DNA from: Rhodospirillales bacterium
GTDB taxonomy: Bacteria; Pseudomonadota; Alphaproteobacteria; Rhodospirillales; Casp-alpha2
Assembly (NCBI GenBank): GCA_017640505.1
Contig: JAEPQO010000001.1
Coordinates: 1,008,625 to 1,072,624 of the forward strand
Reading direction: 5' to 3'
Length of the DNA stretch: 64,000 nt
In this document: piece after piece, positions 1 through 10,513 of the stretch
Numbering within the stretch: the first letter of the stretch is position 1
Layout of the letters: each line of letters begins with the position of its first letter
Notes under the pieces: model-generated
What the model saw: the letters and a program-made list of their open reading frames with translations, nothing else
Database searches by the model: none
What the model was told of the DNA's origin: nothing
Position numbers and translations under genes: made by a program

Positions 1-2125
<2,125 letters not shown>

Positions 2126-2232
2126 GAGCGGGGGTTTTATAGACTTGCGGCGGGTGGGACAATCGTGGAACGTTGATGCTATAAACAGAGAACGCCGCAC
2201 CTGGACGGCGCCCACAACAGACGAGGACCACG

Positions 2233-2424
2233 ATGATCCGTCTTATTCTCGCCATTCTTATTCCATGGCTGAACTTTTTCACGATCGGCAAGCCCATTCA
2301 GGGCGTGATCTGCCTGATCCTGCAACTGACCCTGATCGGCTGGATTCCGGCTGCGATCTGGTCGGTCTATGCGCTCAGCCAGTACAACACCGACAAAAAG
2401 ATCGACGCCGCCACCAAGGGCTGA
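2233..2424 (+). CDS. Small Pmp3/YqaE-like membrane protein
   Basis: A 63-residue, almost entirely hydrophobic peptide with two predicted membrane helices (about residues 2-20 and 24-48) joined by a short polar turn, and a charged C-terminal tail. The pattern LAILIPWLNFF, a turn, and LTLIGWIPAAIW resembles the Pmp3/YqaE proteolipid family, which is linked to membrane potential and salt stress in fungi and plants; the bacterial role is not established. A purine-rich GACGAGGA stretch precedes the ATG at a suitable distance. It is transcribed away from queA and converges on the oxidoreductase gene ending at 2432. Family membership is by pattern only. Confidence 0.75.
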   Translation: MIRLILAILIPWLNFFTIGKPIQGVICLILQLTLIGWIPAAIWSVYALSQYNTDKKIDAATKG

Positions 2425-2431
2425 GCACGGC

Positions 2432-3406
2432 TCAGCCCAGCTTGACCTCGGTGTCCGTCTTCGATGCCTTGACGATGGCCTCGAGGATGGCGATGCCGTG
2501 AATGGCGTCTTCCAGCGGTACCGGGAATTCGGCGCCTGAGGCGACCGTGTCGGCGAACGCCTCCAGTTCGGCCCGTTCCATGTCGAAGCCCGGGAATTCC
2601 TCGGCCGAGTTGTCGCCTTCGAGCAGCCTGACCTCGATGCGTTCCTGATCGCGCACCTCGGCCCAGCCCTTGGTGCCGAACACCTGGATGCGCCACAAAA
2701 GGTGCGTTGCGAACATCGTGGTCAGCACGCCCGTCACGCCGGACGTGAAGTGCACCGTGGCGAAGGTGGTATCGTCGACCGCGCCGTCGGTGCCGTGCTT
2801 TTCGCTGACGGCGCGCAGGCTGGCGACCGGGCCGCAGACCGACATCATCGCATCCATCATGTGCACGCCCATGGCCGTCATACCGCCGGCCGGACTTTCC
2901 GTTTCCGAGGCACGCCAGTGATCGCCGCTGTAACGCAGTGCGCCGTTGCCCGAGATGTTGCCCTCGATATGCAGGATCTTGCCAAGCGCACCGGATGTCG
3001 CCAGTTCCTTCATCTTGATCATGGCGGGCAAAAACCGGCGGTTGAACCCGACACAGAGCGGCAGGCCTGCCGCCTTGCAGGCATCCGCCGCACGGCGTGC
3101 ATCGGCCTCGTTCAACGTGAGCGGCTTGTCGCAGAATACCGGCTTGCCGGCTTCGGCCGCGGCAACGATCTGATCGACGTGCTGCGTGTGCGGCGTTGCC
3201 AGAACGATGGCATCGACATCGGGGTGCGTCAGCAATTCGCTGTAGTCGTCGAGCAGCTCGATCCCTTTTTCGGCACAGTAATCAACGGCGCGTTCCTTGC
3301 GGCCGGTCACGGCGGCAACGCAGGTGACCTTATCCGACTTGCCCTGGATCGAGTCGATCAGCACACGTCCCCATCGGCCAAGCCCGGCCACACCAACACG
3401 AAGCAT
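2432..3406 (-). CDS. Gfo/Idh/MocA family NAD(P)-dependent oxidoreductase
   Basis: A 324-residue protein starting with the Rossmann motif VGVAGLGRWG (GxGxxG), followed by the Gfo/Idh/MocA blocks VLATPHTQHVDQI and the typical EKP-type motif, here CDKPLTLNEADA, that places the catalytic Lys near residue 94. The C-terminal half has the alpha/beta substrate domain. Members oxidise or reduce sugars, inositols, amino sugars or related polyols; nothing nearby narrows the substrate. It is a single-gene unit, divergent from the EamA transporter at 3525 and convergent with the Pmp3-like gene, with only 7 bp between the stops. Confidence 0.88.
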   Translation of the reverse strand: MLRVGVAGLGRWGRVLIDSIQGKSDKVTCVAAVTGRKERAVDYCAEKGIELLDDYSELLTHPDVDAIVLATPHTQHVDQIVAAAEAGKPVFCDKPLTLNEADARRAADACKAAGLPLCVGFNRRFLPAMIKMKELATSGALGKILHIEGNISGNGALRYSGDHWRASETESPAGGMTAMGVHMMDAMMSVCGPVASLRAVSEKHGTDGAVDDTTFATVHFTSGVTGVLTTMFATHLLWRIQVFGTKGWAEVRDQERIEVRLLEGDNSAEEFPGFDMERAELEAFADTVASGAEFPVPLEDAIHGIAILEAIVKASKTDTEVKLG

Positions 3407-3524
3407 TCCTTGTTCTCCCTAAGTCATCTTGTTTGACGCGGCATCGTCCCCAACTGAAAATCAGGATCAGTGCATCGCGCCGTTCCGGCGTGACGGTAGC
3501 AGTTTTTCCGGAGACGGCAACGCA

Positions 3525-4478
3525 ATGGGTGAAGAAACGGCGATCCCCGATGGGCCGAAAGGCCTGACCGCGCGCAAAGCGGCGCTGAAGGGGATTGCCT
3601 GGATGGCGCTGGCGGGATTGCTGATTTCGCTGATGCATATTCTTGTCCGCGACGTGTCGAAGACCGTGCACCCGATCGAGATCGCATTCTTTCGCAACGT
3701 TGTCGGTTTCATCATGCTGGTACCGTTCCTTTTGCGTCAGGACCGGTCGCAGTGGAAATCCAAGCAGCCCAAGCTGCAGCTGATCCGCTCCATCATCGGC
3801 GCCTGCGCGCTGATGAGCTGGTTCACATGCCTCAGCATGCTGCCGGTCGCCGACGCGACGGCGATCAGCTTCGTAACGGTGCTGTTCATCACCATCGGCG
3901 CGTCGCTTGTGCTGGGCGAAAAGGTCGGTATACGCCGCTGGACGGCGATCATCGTCGGATTCATCGGCACGCTGATTATCGTCCGGCCGGGCTCGGGCAT
4001 CTTCGGGCCCGGTGTCTTCGTGGCGCTGGCGTCGACGGTATTCTGGGCGTCGGCTCTGTTGTGCGTGAAGGTGCTGGCGCGGACCGACAGCAGCGTCACG
4101 ATGGTGTTTTACGCCAATGTCTATTTCACCCTGTTCTCGTTTATACCGGCGCTCATTTTCTGGAGCTGGCCGACGATCGAAGAGCTGGGCTGGCTGATCG
4201 TGATCGGCGTCATGGCGACGCTCGGGCACCTGTGCATGGCGACGGCGCTCAGGACCACCGATGCGACCATCGTCGCGCCGGTCGACTATACCCGGCTGCT
4301 CTGGGCGGCGGGGGTCGGTTACCTGGTGTTCGGCGAGTTCCCGGACATCTGGACGTGGGTGGGCGGGACCGTGATCTTTTTGAGCACGGTCTACATCACG
4401 TACCGTGAATCCCGGCGTAAGCCGCCCGGCGATTTAACCCGGGAACCCCGGACGCCGACGACGACCGTTGAATCCTAG
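3525..4478 (+). CDS. EamA/DMT-superfamily transporter (copy A)
   Basis: A 317-residue integral membrane protein with about ten hydrophobic helices arranged as two EamA repeats, as in RhaT/YdcZ-type drug/metabolite transporters. The conserved segment LGEKVGIRRWTA followed by IVGFIGTLIIVRPG marks the end of the first repeat; the second ends at FGEFPDIWTWVGG. The ATG at 3525 is preferred over a non-ATG start at 3429 because the extra N-terminal 32 residues are polar and unlike the family. The stop codon overlaps that of the paralogous transporter on the other strand (copy B) through a shared CTAG. Substrate unknown; EamA proteins often export amino acids or metabolites. Confidence 0.87.
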   Translation: MGEETAIPDGPKGLTARKAALKGIAWMALAGLLISLMHILVRDVSKTVHPIEIAFFRNVVGFIMLVPFLLRQDRSQWKSKQPKLQLIRSIIGACALMSWFTCLSMLPVADATAISFVTVLFITIGASLVLGEKVGIRRWTAIIVGFIGTLIIVRPGSGIFGPGVFVALASTVFWASALLCVKVLARTDSSVTMVFYANVYFTLFSFIPALIFWSWPTIEELGWLIVIGVMATLGHLCMATALRTTDATIVAPVDYTRLLWAAGVGYLVFGEFPDIWTWVGGTVIFLSTVYITYRESRRKPPGDLTREPRTPTTTVES

Positions 4479-5419
4479 GGTGCGGTCTTGTCCTGCAGGC
4501 TGGACTTCTTGTGCATCGCCTGTTCGCGTCTGACGATGTAGAACGACGACGCGAAGATCACGAATGCGCCCACCCACGTCCAGATATCGGTAAGTTCGCC
4601 GAACGCCAGCCAGCCGATCAGCACGGCGAACGGCAGGCGCGAGAAATCCACCGCCGCGACATTGGACACGTCGGTGACCGAAAACGCCTTGGTCAGGAAC
4701 AGGTGGCCGAGCACGGCGACCGGTCCTGTTGCCAGCAGAAAGAGCCACACCTCGAACGTCGGCCACGTCCACACGAACAGCGCCGGGACCAGCGCGATCG
4801 GGATCATGATCGAGTGCGAGATAAAGACCACGGTCCATGGATCGTCGCCCTTGGTCAGTGTCTTGATGATCAATGCGGACGTTCCCATGAACACGGCCGA
4901 GGCGAGCGCGAACCAGCTGCCCGCGCTCATTTCCACGAAGCCGGGCCGGATGATGATCAGCGCGCCGGCAAAACCGATGAGCGTTGCCGTCCAGCGCCGC
5001 AGCCGCACGACCTCGCCCAGGAACAGCGCCGCGCCGACCGTGGTGAACAGCGGTGCCGCGAAGCTGAGTGCCGTCACTTCGCCGATCGGGATCAGTGCCA
5101 AGGCGTAAAACCATGTCGACATCGCGCACATGCTGAACACCGCACGAACGAGATAGAGTTTGATCTGCGACGTGCCGATCGAACCGATGCCCCGGTGCAG
5201 CAGCCATGGCAGCATGCACATCCAGGCGAAGACGAGACGGCAGAACACGATCTGCAGCGGGTCGACATCGAACTGGGAAATATGACGGCCGAGGGCGGAT
5301 AGCCCGGCCAGAAACGCACAAGACGCGATCATCCAGAGCGCGCCTTCGAGCGGACGGTTCACAGCCTGCGGTTTCGGCCGAGCGGCCTTTGCTTCGGGCA
5401 GTGAGTCGGCCACCGTCAA
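4475..5419 (-). CDS. EamA/DMT-superfamily transporter (copy B)
   Basis: A 314-residue protein with about ten transmembrane segments and two EamA repeats. It is clearly a paralogue of the convergent copy A: LGEVVRLRRWTA, then GFAGALIIIRPG, and FGELTDIWTWVGA occur at the same places in both. The start is probably the TTG at 5419, whose bases overlap the TGA of the upstream M81 peptidase (TTGA), with a GTG at 5413 as alternative. It therefore forms one transcription unit with iclR and the M81 peptidase, suggesting transport of a substrate or product of that pathway. Direction of transport cannot be read from the sequence. Confidence 0.87.
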   Translation of the reverse strand: MTVADSLPEAKAARPKPQAVNRPLEGALWMIASCAFLAGLSALGRHISQFDVDPLQIVFCRLVFAWMCMLPWLLHRGIGSIGTSQIKLYLVRAVFSMCAMSTWFYALALIPIGEVTALSFAAPLFTTVGAALFLGEVVRLRRWTATLIGFAGALIIIRPGFVEMSAGSWFALASAVFMGTSALIIKTLTKGDDPWTVVFISHSIMIPIALVPALFVWTWPTFEVWLFLLATGPVAVLGHLFLTKAFSVTDVSNVAAVDFSRLPFAVLIGWLAFGELTDIWTWVGAFVIFASSFYIVRREQAMHKKSSLQDKTAP

Positions 5420-6909
5420 TCAAGGTCCAGTGGGAAGATCGGCCGGCGCAGCCGGGTAAACGGCAGCTTGGATATATCCTTGGAGGAAAGGGCGCCGGCG
5501 TCACAGATGAGGATCTCCCGGGCAATGGGCGCATAGGCGGCGCGGAAATGCTGCATCGATTTGACGGCGACGATGTCGCGTTCGCGGGGGTCGATCCCGG
5601 CGTGGGTGAAGGCTTCGATTTCGGTGAGTTGCACGCGGTTCGATGCAACGACGATTTCCATGCCGCCGACTTTGAACACGGCGGTCGGTCCCAGGTTGTG
5701 CGTCACGCCCTTCCAGCGTGGGCCCTGCGCGACATACGTACCGTCGGTGACTTTGGTCACGGTCCCGGTCAGATCTAGCGGTGCGCCGAAGGTCGCATCG
5801 ACCTTACCACCGAGATTGACGGTCACGGTGGCGCCTTCGCCCGCGGCAACCAGTTCGGCGGCGGCATCCTGGTCGCAGATGGTGCCGAAGCACGCATTGT
5901 CGAAATCGGCTTTGAGCAGGCCGGCCAGCAATAATGTGGAATCGCCGTACGCGCCGGATCCCGGATTGTCGGAGAAATCGGCGACAACGATCGGCCCCTT
6001 GCCGCGGCCTTCTGCGAGCAACCGATTGATCTCCGCGACCGTTTCATCGGTGCTCAGGTAGGTATTGGAATCGAAGTGCCGGGTTTCCCAGGCGTAGTCC
6101 ATGAATTCATCGGCGATGGCGCGGAATTTCGGATCCGTGCCATTGCCGGTGACGCTGACGGTCGGACCCGCTTGATAAAGGTTCGCCGGCGTGAACCCGG
6201 CCTGAACGCTGATCAGCAGCACGTCCGAGTCGCTTTCCTCGATATCGGCGGCACGTTTCAGCAGTGTCGTCATCGGGTTGTCGGTTGTCGTGCGGCCGTC
6301 GTCGAGACCTTCGATGGTGTCGCGCCGCACGGTAACGCAGGCGGGTTTGACGTCGCCCTTCATGGTGCGATCGAGCACGGCGGCGGCGCGCTGCGACGTT
6401 TCGATCTGGTCGATGTGCGGATAGGTACGGTAGGCGCAGATGATGTCGGCATGCTCGGTCATCAGATCGGTGACGTTGGCGTGCAGGTCGAGTGTGATCG
6501 CGACAGGTGCGTCCGGGCCGATGATGGCACGCAACTGTTTAAGCAACTCGCCTTCCGCGTCGTCGTATTCGACCGTTGCCATGGCACCGTGCATGTTGAG
6601 CAACACGCCGTCGAACGGTCCTTTGGACATCGCCGCATCGAGGATCGCGCCGGCGCAGGCATCCCAGGCGTCTTGTGCGACGGGACCGGATGGTGTTGCC
6701 CAGGCAACGACCGTGCGAACCAGTTCCCAGCCGTATTCCTCTGCCGCCAGTTCCACGCCCGCAGGCTCGATGCTGGCGCCCTTGATCTTCGCCGGCACGT
6801 CGTCGCCGAATGCAAGCAGGTACTTTTCAAAGTTGGCATACGCCGTCGGCAGCCGCGAGAACGCATTGCTTTCATGCCCGAACAATCCGGTCAATACGCG
6901 AAAGGCCAT
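5416..6909 (-). CDS. M81 (MlrC-like) family metallopeptidase, copy 1
   Basis: A 497-residue protein of the MlrC family, named for the microcystin-degradation enzyme C; members are predicted zinc hydrolases of small linear peptides or amides. Characteristic blocks: FGHESNAFS at the N-terminus, LNMHGAMATVEYDDAEGELL, ITLDLHANVT, and AYRTYPHIDQ, which supply His, Asp and Glu metal ligands; then DFSDNPGSGAYGDST and VKSMQHFRAAYAPIA in the C-terminal domain. I chose ATG 6909 because it directly follows the iclR stop (1 bp between) and yields the family N-terminus; the frame stays open further upstream without similarity. A second M81 gene lies across the divergent promoter at 17717. Substrate unknown. 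Confidence 0.88.
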   Translation of the reverse strand: MAFRVLTGLFGHESNAFSRLPTAYANFEKYLLAFGDDVPAKIKGASIEPAGVELAAEEYGWELVRTVVAWATPSGPVAQDAWDACAGAILDAAMSKGPFDGVLLNMHGAMATVEYDDAEGELLKQLRAIIGPDAPVAITLDLHANVTDLMTEHADIICAYRTYPHIDQIETSQRAAAVLDRTMKGDVKPACVTVRRDTIEGLDDGRTTTDNPMTTLLKRAADIEESDSDVLLISVQAGFTPANLYQAGPTVSVTGNGTDPKFRAIADEFMDYAWETRHFDSNTYLSTDETVAEINRLLAEGRGKGPIVVADFSDNPGSGAYGDSTLLLAGLLKADFDNACFGTICDQDAAAELVAAGEGATVTVNLGGKVDATFGAPLDLTGTVTKVTDGTYVAQGPRWKGVTHNLGPTAVFKVGGMEIVVASNRVQLTEIEAFTHAGIDPRERDIVAVKSMQHFRAAYAPIAREILICDAGALSSKDISKLPFTRLRRPIFPLDLD

Positions 6910-6910
6910 G

Positions 6911-7738
6911 TCAGTACTCCTGTTCGGAAGAAACCAGTGCGCCCGAGATGGCCTCGGCGGTTTCGATTGCAAGCGGGCCGAGCTTGGCGGCGGCTTCCGA
7001 TTGTTTCCATGCCGGTGAATAGGCCGGGATCTGTACCGCCCCGACAGGGCGGTCGCGGAAGTCGACGATCGGTGCGGCGACGGAAATCTCGCGCGGCAAT
7101 TGCTGGGCGTAGGTGATCGCAAAGCCGCGCCGCCGCGCCTGCTGCACCAGCTTCATGATCTTGTCCGGGTCGATGATCGTCGTCTCGATCCGCTTCACCA
7201 GATTGGACCTGTCGATGATGTCGAGGGCTTCCTCATCCGTCATTCGCGACATCACGGCGATGCCCGATGCGGAACAGAACGCCGGAATGCGCCGGCCCGG
7301 CACGGTCGCGGCATAGGACGCTTTCTCGTGCGGGATACGGACGGTGTAGATCATGTCGGTGTCGTCGCGCTCGGCCAGGTTGACGGTGGTCTGATAGACG
7401 CCGCCCGCTTCGATCAGCCGCGGCATGGCGACGGCGCCAAGCGTGCTGTGGCGAAGGTAGGTGTAGGCGAATTCCATCAGCTTCCTGGCCGGCCGGTAGC
7501 GCCGGGTCGCCGGGTCCTTCTCCAGGAACCCGAGCTGATGCAGCGTATTTGAAAAGCGCTGCGCGGCACTTTTATCAAGTCCGGTCCGAAGCGCGATCTC
7601 GGTCACGCCGAGCGCCGGGCATTCCTCGCCGAACGCGGCTAGGACGCGGAACCCTTTTTCGAGGGAGCCAACAAACAGCGCACTGGCGCCTGCGTGATCG
7701 GTCTGTTCCTGAGGTTGTTTCGGTTTTCCAACCGGCAT
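6911..7738 (-). CDS. IclR family transcriptional regulator
   Basis: A 275-residue regulator. Residues about 30-95 form the IclR winged helix (SLEKGFRVLAAF, then the recognition helix around LDKSAAQRFSNTLHQLGFL), and the remainder is the GAF-like effector domain with SASGIAVMSRM. The ATG at 7738 is preferred; a TTG at 7774 would add 12 residues. It sits at the divergent promoter between the M81/EamA unit (in which it is the first gene) and the ABC importer operon, the usual position of a local regulator that senses a pathway intermediate. An AT-rich palindrome just upstream (7771-7794) is a candidate operator. Confidence 0.93.
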   Translation of the reverse strand: MPVGKPKQPQEQTDHAGASALFVGSLEKGFRVLAAFGEECPALGVTEIALRTGLDKSAAQRFSNTLHQLGFLEKDPATRRYRPARKLMEFAYTYLRHSTLGAVAMPRLIEAGGVYQTTVNLAERDDTDMIYTVRIPHEKASYAATVPGRRIPAFCSASGIAVMSRMTDEEALDIIDRSNLVKRIETTIIDPDKIMKLVQQARRRGFAITYAQQLPREISVAAPIVDFRDRPVGAVQIPAYSPAWKQSEAAAKLGPLAIETAEAISGALVSSEQEY

Positions 7739-7983
7739 GCTTGACGCCCCGTGTGTCTGTTCATAGCATATCAATATATACTACGAAGTATTGAATAGTA
7801 ATACAAGGCAACTAGGGGCGGATATCCTTCCAGGGGGAGGGAAATCAAAAAATCGTCGGTGTTTTGCGGTTGGCCATGGACTCGGCTGCCGATTCATCGA
7901 ACAATTGGTTTAATCGGGGCGCAATGAAAGTGCCCCCGCCGATGGCATGCGCAATGCCAGTTTATCAGGGAGGCGAGAGCAAA
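7739..7983. promoter_or_regulatory. Divergent iclR / ABC importer intergenic region
   Basis: This 245-bp region separates iclR from the substrate-binding-protein gene. Close to iclR it is AT-rich and holds an imperfect palindrome: TCAATA at 7771-7776 and TATTGA at 7789-7794, with a second nested inverted pair ATACT (7778-7782) and AGTAT (7787-7791) around ACGA. This is the size and position expected for an IclR operator. The rest holds a purine-rich AGGGGGAGGG stretch and the ribosome-binding site AGGGAGGCGA before the ATG at 7984. A frame open from 7864 does not encode anything recognisable upstream of 7984. Confidence 0.55.
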
Positions 7984-9522
7984 ATGTTCCGCAAAATACT
8001 AACGAGCACAGCTCTGGCAGCAGCGGTAACGCTGTCTGTCGCGCCTGCTGCTTATGCAGGCAAAGCCAACGATACGTTGGTGTGGTCGACGACCCGTGAA
8101 GTCGCGGTCGCCGATCCTTACTACAACAACACGCGTGAACTGGTCATCATCGGTAACACCGTCTGGGACGGGTTGCTGTTCCGTGATCTGAAGAGCGGCG
8201 AATTCGTTCCGCTGCTGGCGACGTCCTACAAGTGGGCCGACAACACGACCATCGATTTCGAACTGCGTGACGACGTCGTCTTCCACGACGGCTCCAAGTT
8301 CGGTCCGGAAGATGTGGTCTACACCGTCAACTTCGTTTCCAATGCGGACAACGGTGTCCTGACCCAGGCCAACGTGAAGTTCCTTGAGTCCGCCGAGCAG
8401 ACGGGTCCGAACAGCGTTCGTATTAAGCTGAAAGAGCCGTTCCCGGCTGCGCTCGCGTATTTCGCGCAGGCGATCTTCATGATGCCGGAAGGCCACTACG
8501 ACAGCGCGCCGGACGGTGCCGACGGCAAGAAAGACTATGGCGCCGTCAAGCCGGTCGGTACGGGTCCGTACATGATCCAAAACGTTGTTGCCGGCGACCG
8601 CATCGAGATGGTCCGCAACGAAAAGTACTTCAAGGGCGGTCCGAAGGGCCAGGCCGGTATCGGCAATCTGACGTTCCGTACGATCAAGGAAATGAATACC
8701 CAGATCGCGGAACTGCTGACCGGTGGTCTCGATTGGATCTGGGATGTGCCGAAGGATCAGGCCGAAAAACTCGGCGGCATGGATAACGTCACCGTGACCA
8801 ACGCCAAGACGATGCGCGTCAGCTACATCGCCTTCGACGTTGACGGCGACAGCGGCGACAAGGCCTTCACCAACAAGAAGGTCCGCGAAGCCGTGGCCCA
8901 CGCCATCAACCGCAAGTCGATCGTCGAAAACCTCGTCGGTCCGGCGTCGGTTGTGATCGATTCCGCGTGCCATCCGGATCAGTTCGGCTGCACCCAGGAC
9001 GTCAAGAAGTGGGACTACGATCCCGAGAAAGCCAAGGCGCTTCTCAAGGAAGCGGGTTTCGGTGACGGCATCACCACGGATATCTATGCGTATCGTCAGC
9101 GCGAGTTCACGGAAGCCGTGATCGGCGATCTGGCGAACGTCGGTATCAAGGCGAACCTCAAGTTCATGCAGTACCGCGCCCTGCGTGATCTGGTGTGGAA
9201 AGGCACGACGCCGCTCCACCACATGACCTGGGGTTCCAACTCGATCCCGGACGTCTCCGCCATTACCAGCCACTTCTTCGGTGGCGGCCGTGACGACCCC
9301 GCGAAGGATCCGAAGGTGATCGAGGCCCTCAAGGTCGCCGACACCTCGGTCGATCCGGAAGTCCGTAAAGCCAAGTATAAAGAGGCCTTGGGGATCATCT
9401 CCTCGGAACTCTACTGGCTGCCGATGTTCACGTACGCCAAGTACTATGCGTACACGAGCGACGTGGACTTCACGCCGACCCCGGATGAAATTCCGCGGTT
9501 CTATACGGCGAAGTGGAAGTAA
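7984..9522 (+). CDS. ABC transporter substrate-binding protein, family 5 (peptide/opine type)
   Basis: A 512-residue periplasmic solute receptor of the DppA/OppA type. It begins with a Sec signal peptide: MFRK, a hydrophobic core, then cleavage after AYA near residue 25. Family-5 blocks follow: FELRDDVVFHDGSKFGPEDVVYT, a VGTGPYMIQ motif, and AVAHAINRKSIV. ATG 7984 is chosen because it has a strong ribosome-binding site and begins the signal peptide. It leads an operon with two permeases, two ATPases, two M20 peptidases, an amidase and an M81 peptidase. A very stable hairpin after its stop probably raises its expression above that of the permeases. Likely ligand: a short peptide, opine or amide, not resolved. 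Confidence 0.93.
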   Translation: MFRKILTSTALAAAVTLSVAPAAYAGKANDTLVWSTTREVAVADPYYNNTRELVIIGNTVWDGLLFRDLKSGEFVPLLATSYKWADNTTIDFELRDDVVFHDGSKFGPEDVVYTVNFVSNADNGVLTQANVKFLESAEQTGPNSVRIKLKEPFPAALAYFAQAIFMMPEGHYDSAPDGADGKKDYGAVKPVGTGPYMIQNVVAGDRIEMVRNEKYFKGGPKGQAGIGNLTFRTIKEMNTQIAELLTGGLDWIWDVPKDQAEKLGGMDNVTVTNAKTMRVSYIAFDVDGDSGDKAFTNKKVREAVAHAINRKSIVENLVGPASVVIDSACHPDQFGCTQDVKKWDYDPEKAKALLKEAGFGDGITTDIYAYRQREFTEAVIGDLANVGIKANLKFMQYRALRDLVWKGTTPLHHMTWGSNSIPDVSAITSHFFGGGRDDPAKDPKVIEALKVADTSVDPEVRKAKYKEALGIISSELYWLPMFTYAKYYAYTSDVDFTPTPDEIPRFYTAKWK

Positions 9523-9526
9523 GCGC

Positions 9527-9574
9527 GATGTAACGCGGCCGGTCCGGGGGGTGACCCGGGCCGGCCGTTACATC
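9527..9574 (+). terminator. Intergenic stem-loop after the binding-protein gene
   Basis: GATGTAACG (9527-9535) pairs perfectly with CGTTACATC (9566-9574), and the interior is a second GC-rich stem of GGCCGG/CCGGCC and CCGGG/CCCGG separated by single-base bulges. There is no T-run after it, so it is more likely an mRNA-stabilising or partial-termination element. Such loops commonly separate an abundant binding-protein message from the less abundant permease message. Confidence 0.75.
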
Positions 9575-9594
9575 TGCAACCGGGATTGCCAGGG

Positions 9595-10512
9595 ATGCTT
9601 ATTTATGCCCTGAAACGGTTAAGCATCGCCCTCTTGGTGGCGATCACCGTTTCACTGCTCACATTTTCGATGATCTATCTGTCCGGCGATCCGGCGATCG
9701 CACTCGCGGGCGAAAGCGCCACGCAGCAGGACATCGAGAACATCCGGAAGGTCTACGGCTACGACCGTCCGATCATTGTTCAATATGCCGCGTGGCTCGG
9801 GAACGCCCTTCAGGGCAACCTGGGGCACTCGCATTATCTTAAGACGGAAGTTTCCAACGTCATTTTCGATCGCCTGCCGGTGACGATGACGCTCGGCGCC
9901 TGTGCGCTCAGTTTCGCCCTGGCGCTGTCGATCCCTCTGGGTGTGCTGGCGGCGATGCGGCCAAATACGCTGGTCGACCGTTTCGCGCTGACGCTGGCCG
10001 TGATCGGTCAGGCGCTGCCCAGTTTCTGGTTTGCGCTGATCATGATCTTCCTGTTCGGCGTCAGCCTCCGGTGGCTGCCCATCACCGGCAGTGCGTCATG
10101 GCTCAATTTCGTCATGCCGTCGATTGCCCTCGGATATTATGTGACGCCGGCGGTGATGCGTTTGACCCGTGCCGGCATGATCGAAGTGCTGTCGAGCGAC
10201 TATATCCGTACGGCACGCGCCAAGGGGCTCCGGCCCGGTGTCGTGCTGTTCAAGCACGCGCTCCGGAACGCCATCATTCCGGTGGTTTCGCTGGCCGCCG
10301 TGCAGTTCGGCTTCATGCTTGGCGGATCCATCGTCATCGAGACGATTTTCGCCATCAACGGCCTCGGCCAGCTGGCGTGGGAATCGATTCTGCGCGCCGA
10401 CCTGCCGATGATGCAGGCCATCGTGCTGGTGCTGTCGTGTTTCTACATCGTGCTGACGTTCGTCGCCGACTTGCTGAACGCCTTCCTCGATCCGCGGATC
10501 AGGGTGAGCTGA
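9595..10512 (+). CDS. ABC transporter permease, DppB type
   Basis: A 305-residue inner-membrane permease with six predicted helices. It has the N-terminal DppB/OppB signature helix (LIYALKRLSIALLVAITVS-like) and the cytoplasmic EAA loop at SSDYIRTARAKGLRPGVVLFKHALRNA, ending in DLLNAFLDPRIRVS, which is typical of the family. ATG 9595 is used; a TTG three codons earlier is the alternative. It follows the binding-protein gene after the hairpin at 9527-9574 and is separated by one base from the second permease gene. It pairs with that protein to form the membrane channel. Confidence 0.93.
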   Translation: MLIYALKRLSIALLVAITVSLLTFSMIYLSGDPAIALAGESATQQDIENIRKVYGYDRPIIVQYAAWLGNALQGNLGHSHYLKTEVSNVIFDRLPVTMTLGACALSFALALSIPLGVLAAMRPNTLVDRFALTLAVIGQALPSFWFALIMIFLFGVSLRWLPITGSASWLNFVMPSIALGYYVTPAVMRLTRAGMIEVLSSDYIRTARAKGLRPGVVLFKHALRNAIIPVVSLAAVQFGFMLGGSIVIETIFAINGLGQLAWESILRADLPMMQAIVLVLSCFYIVLTFVADLLNAFLDPRIRVS

Positions 10513-10513
10513 C

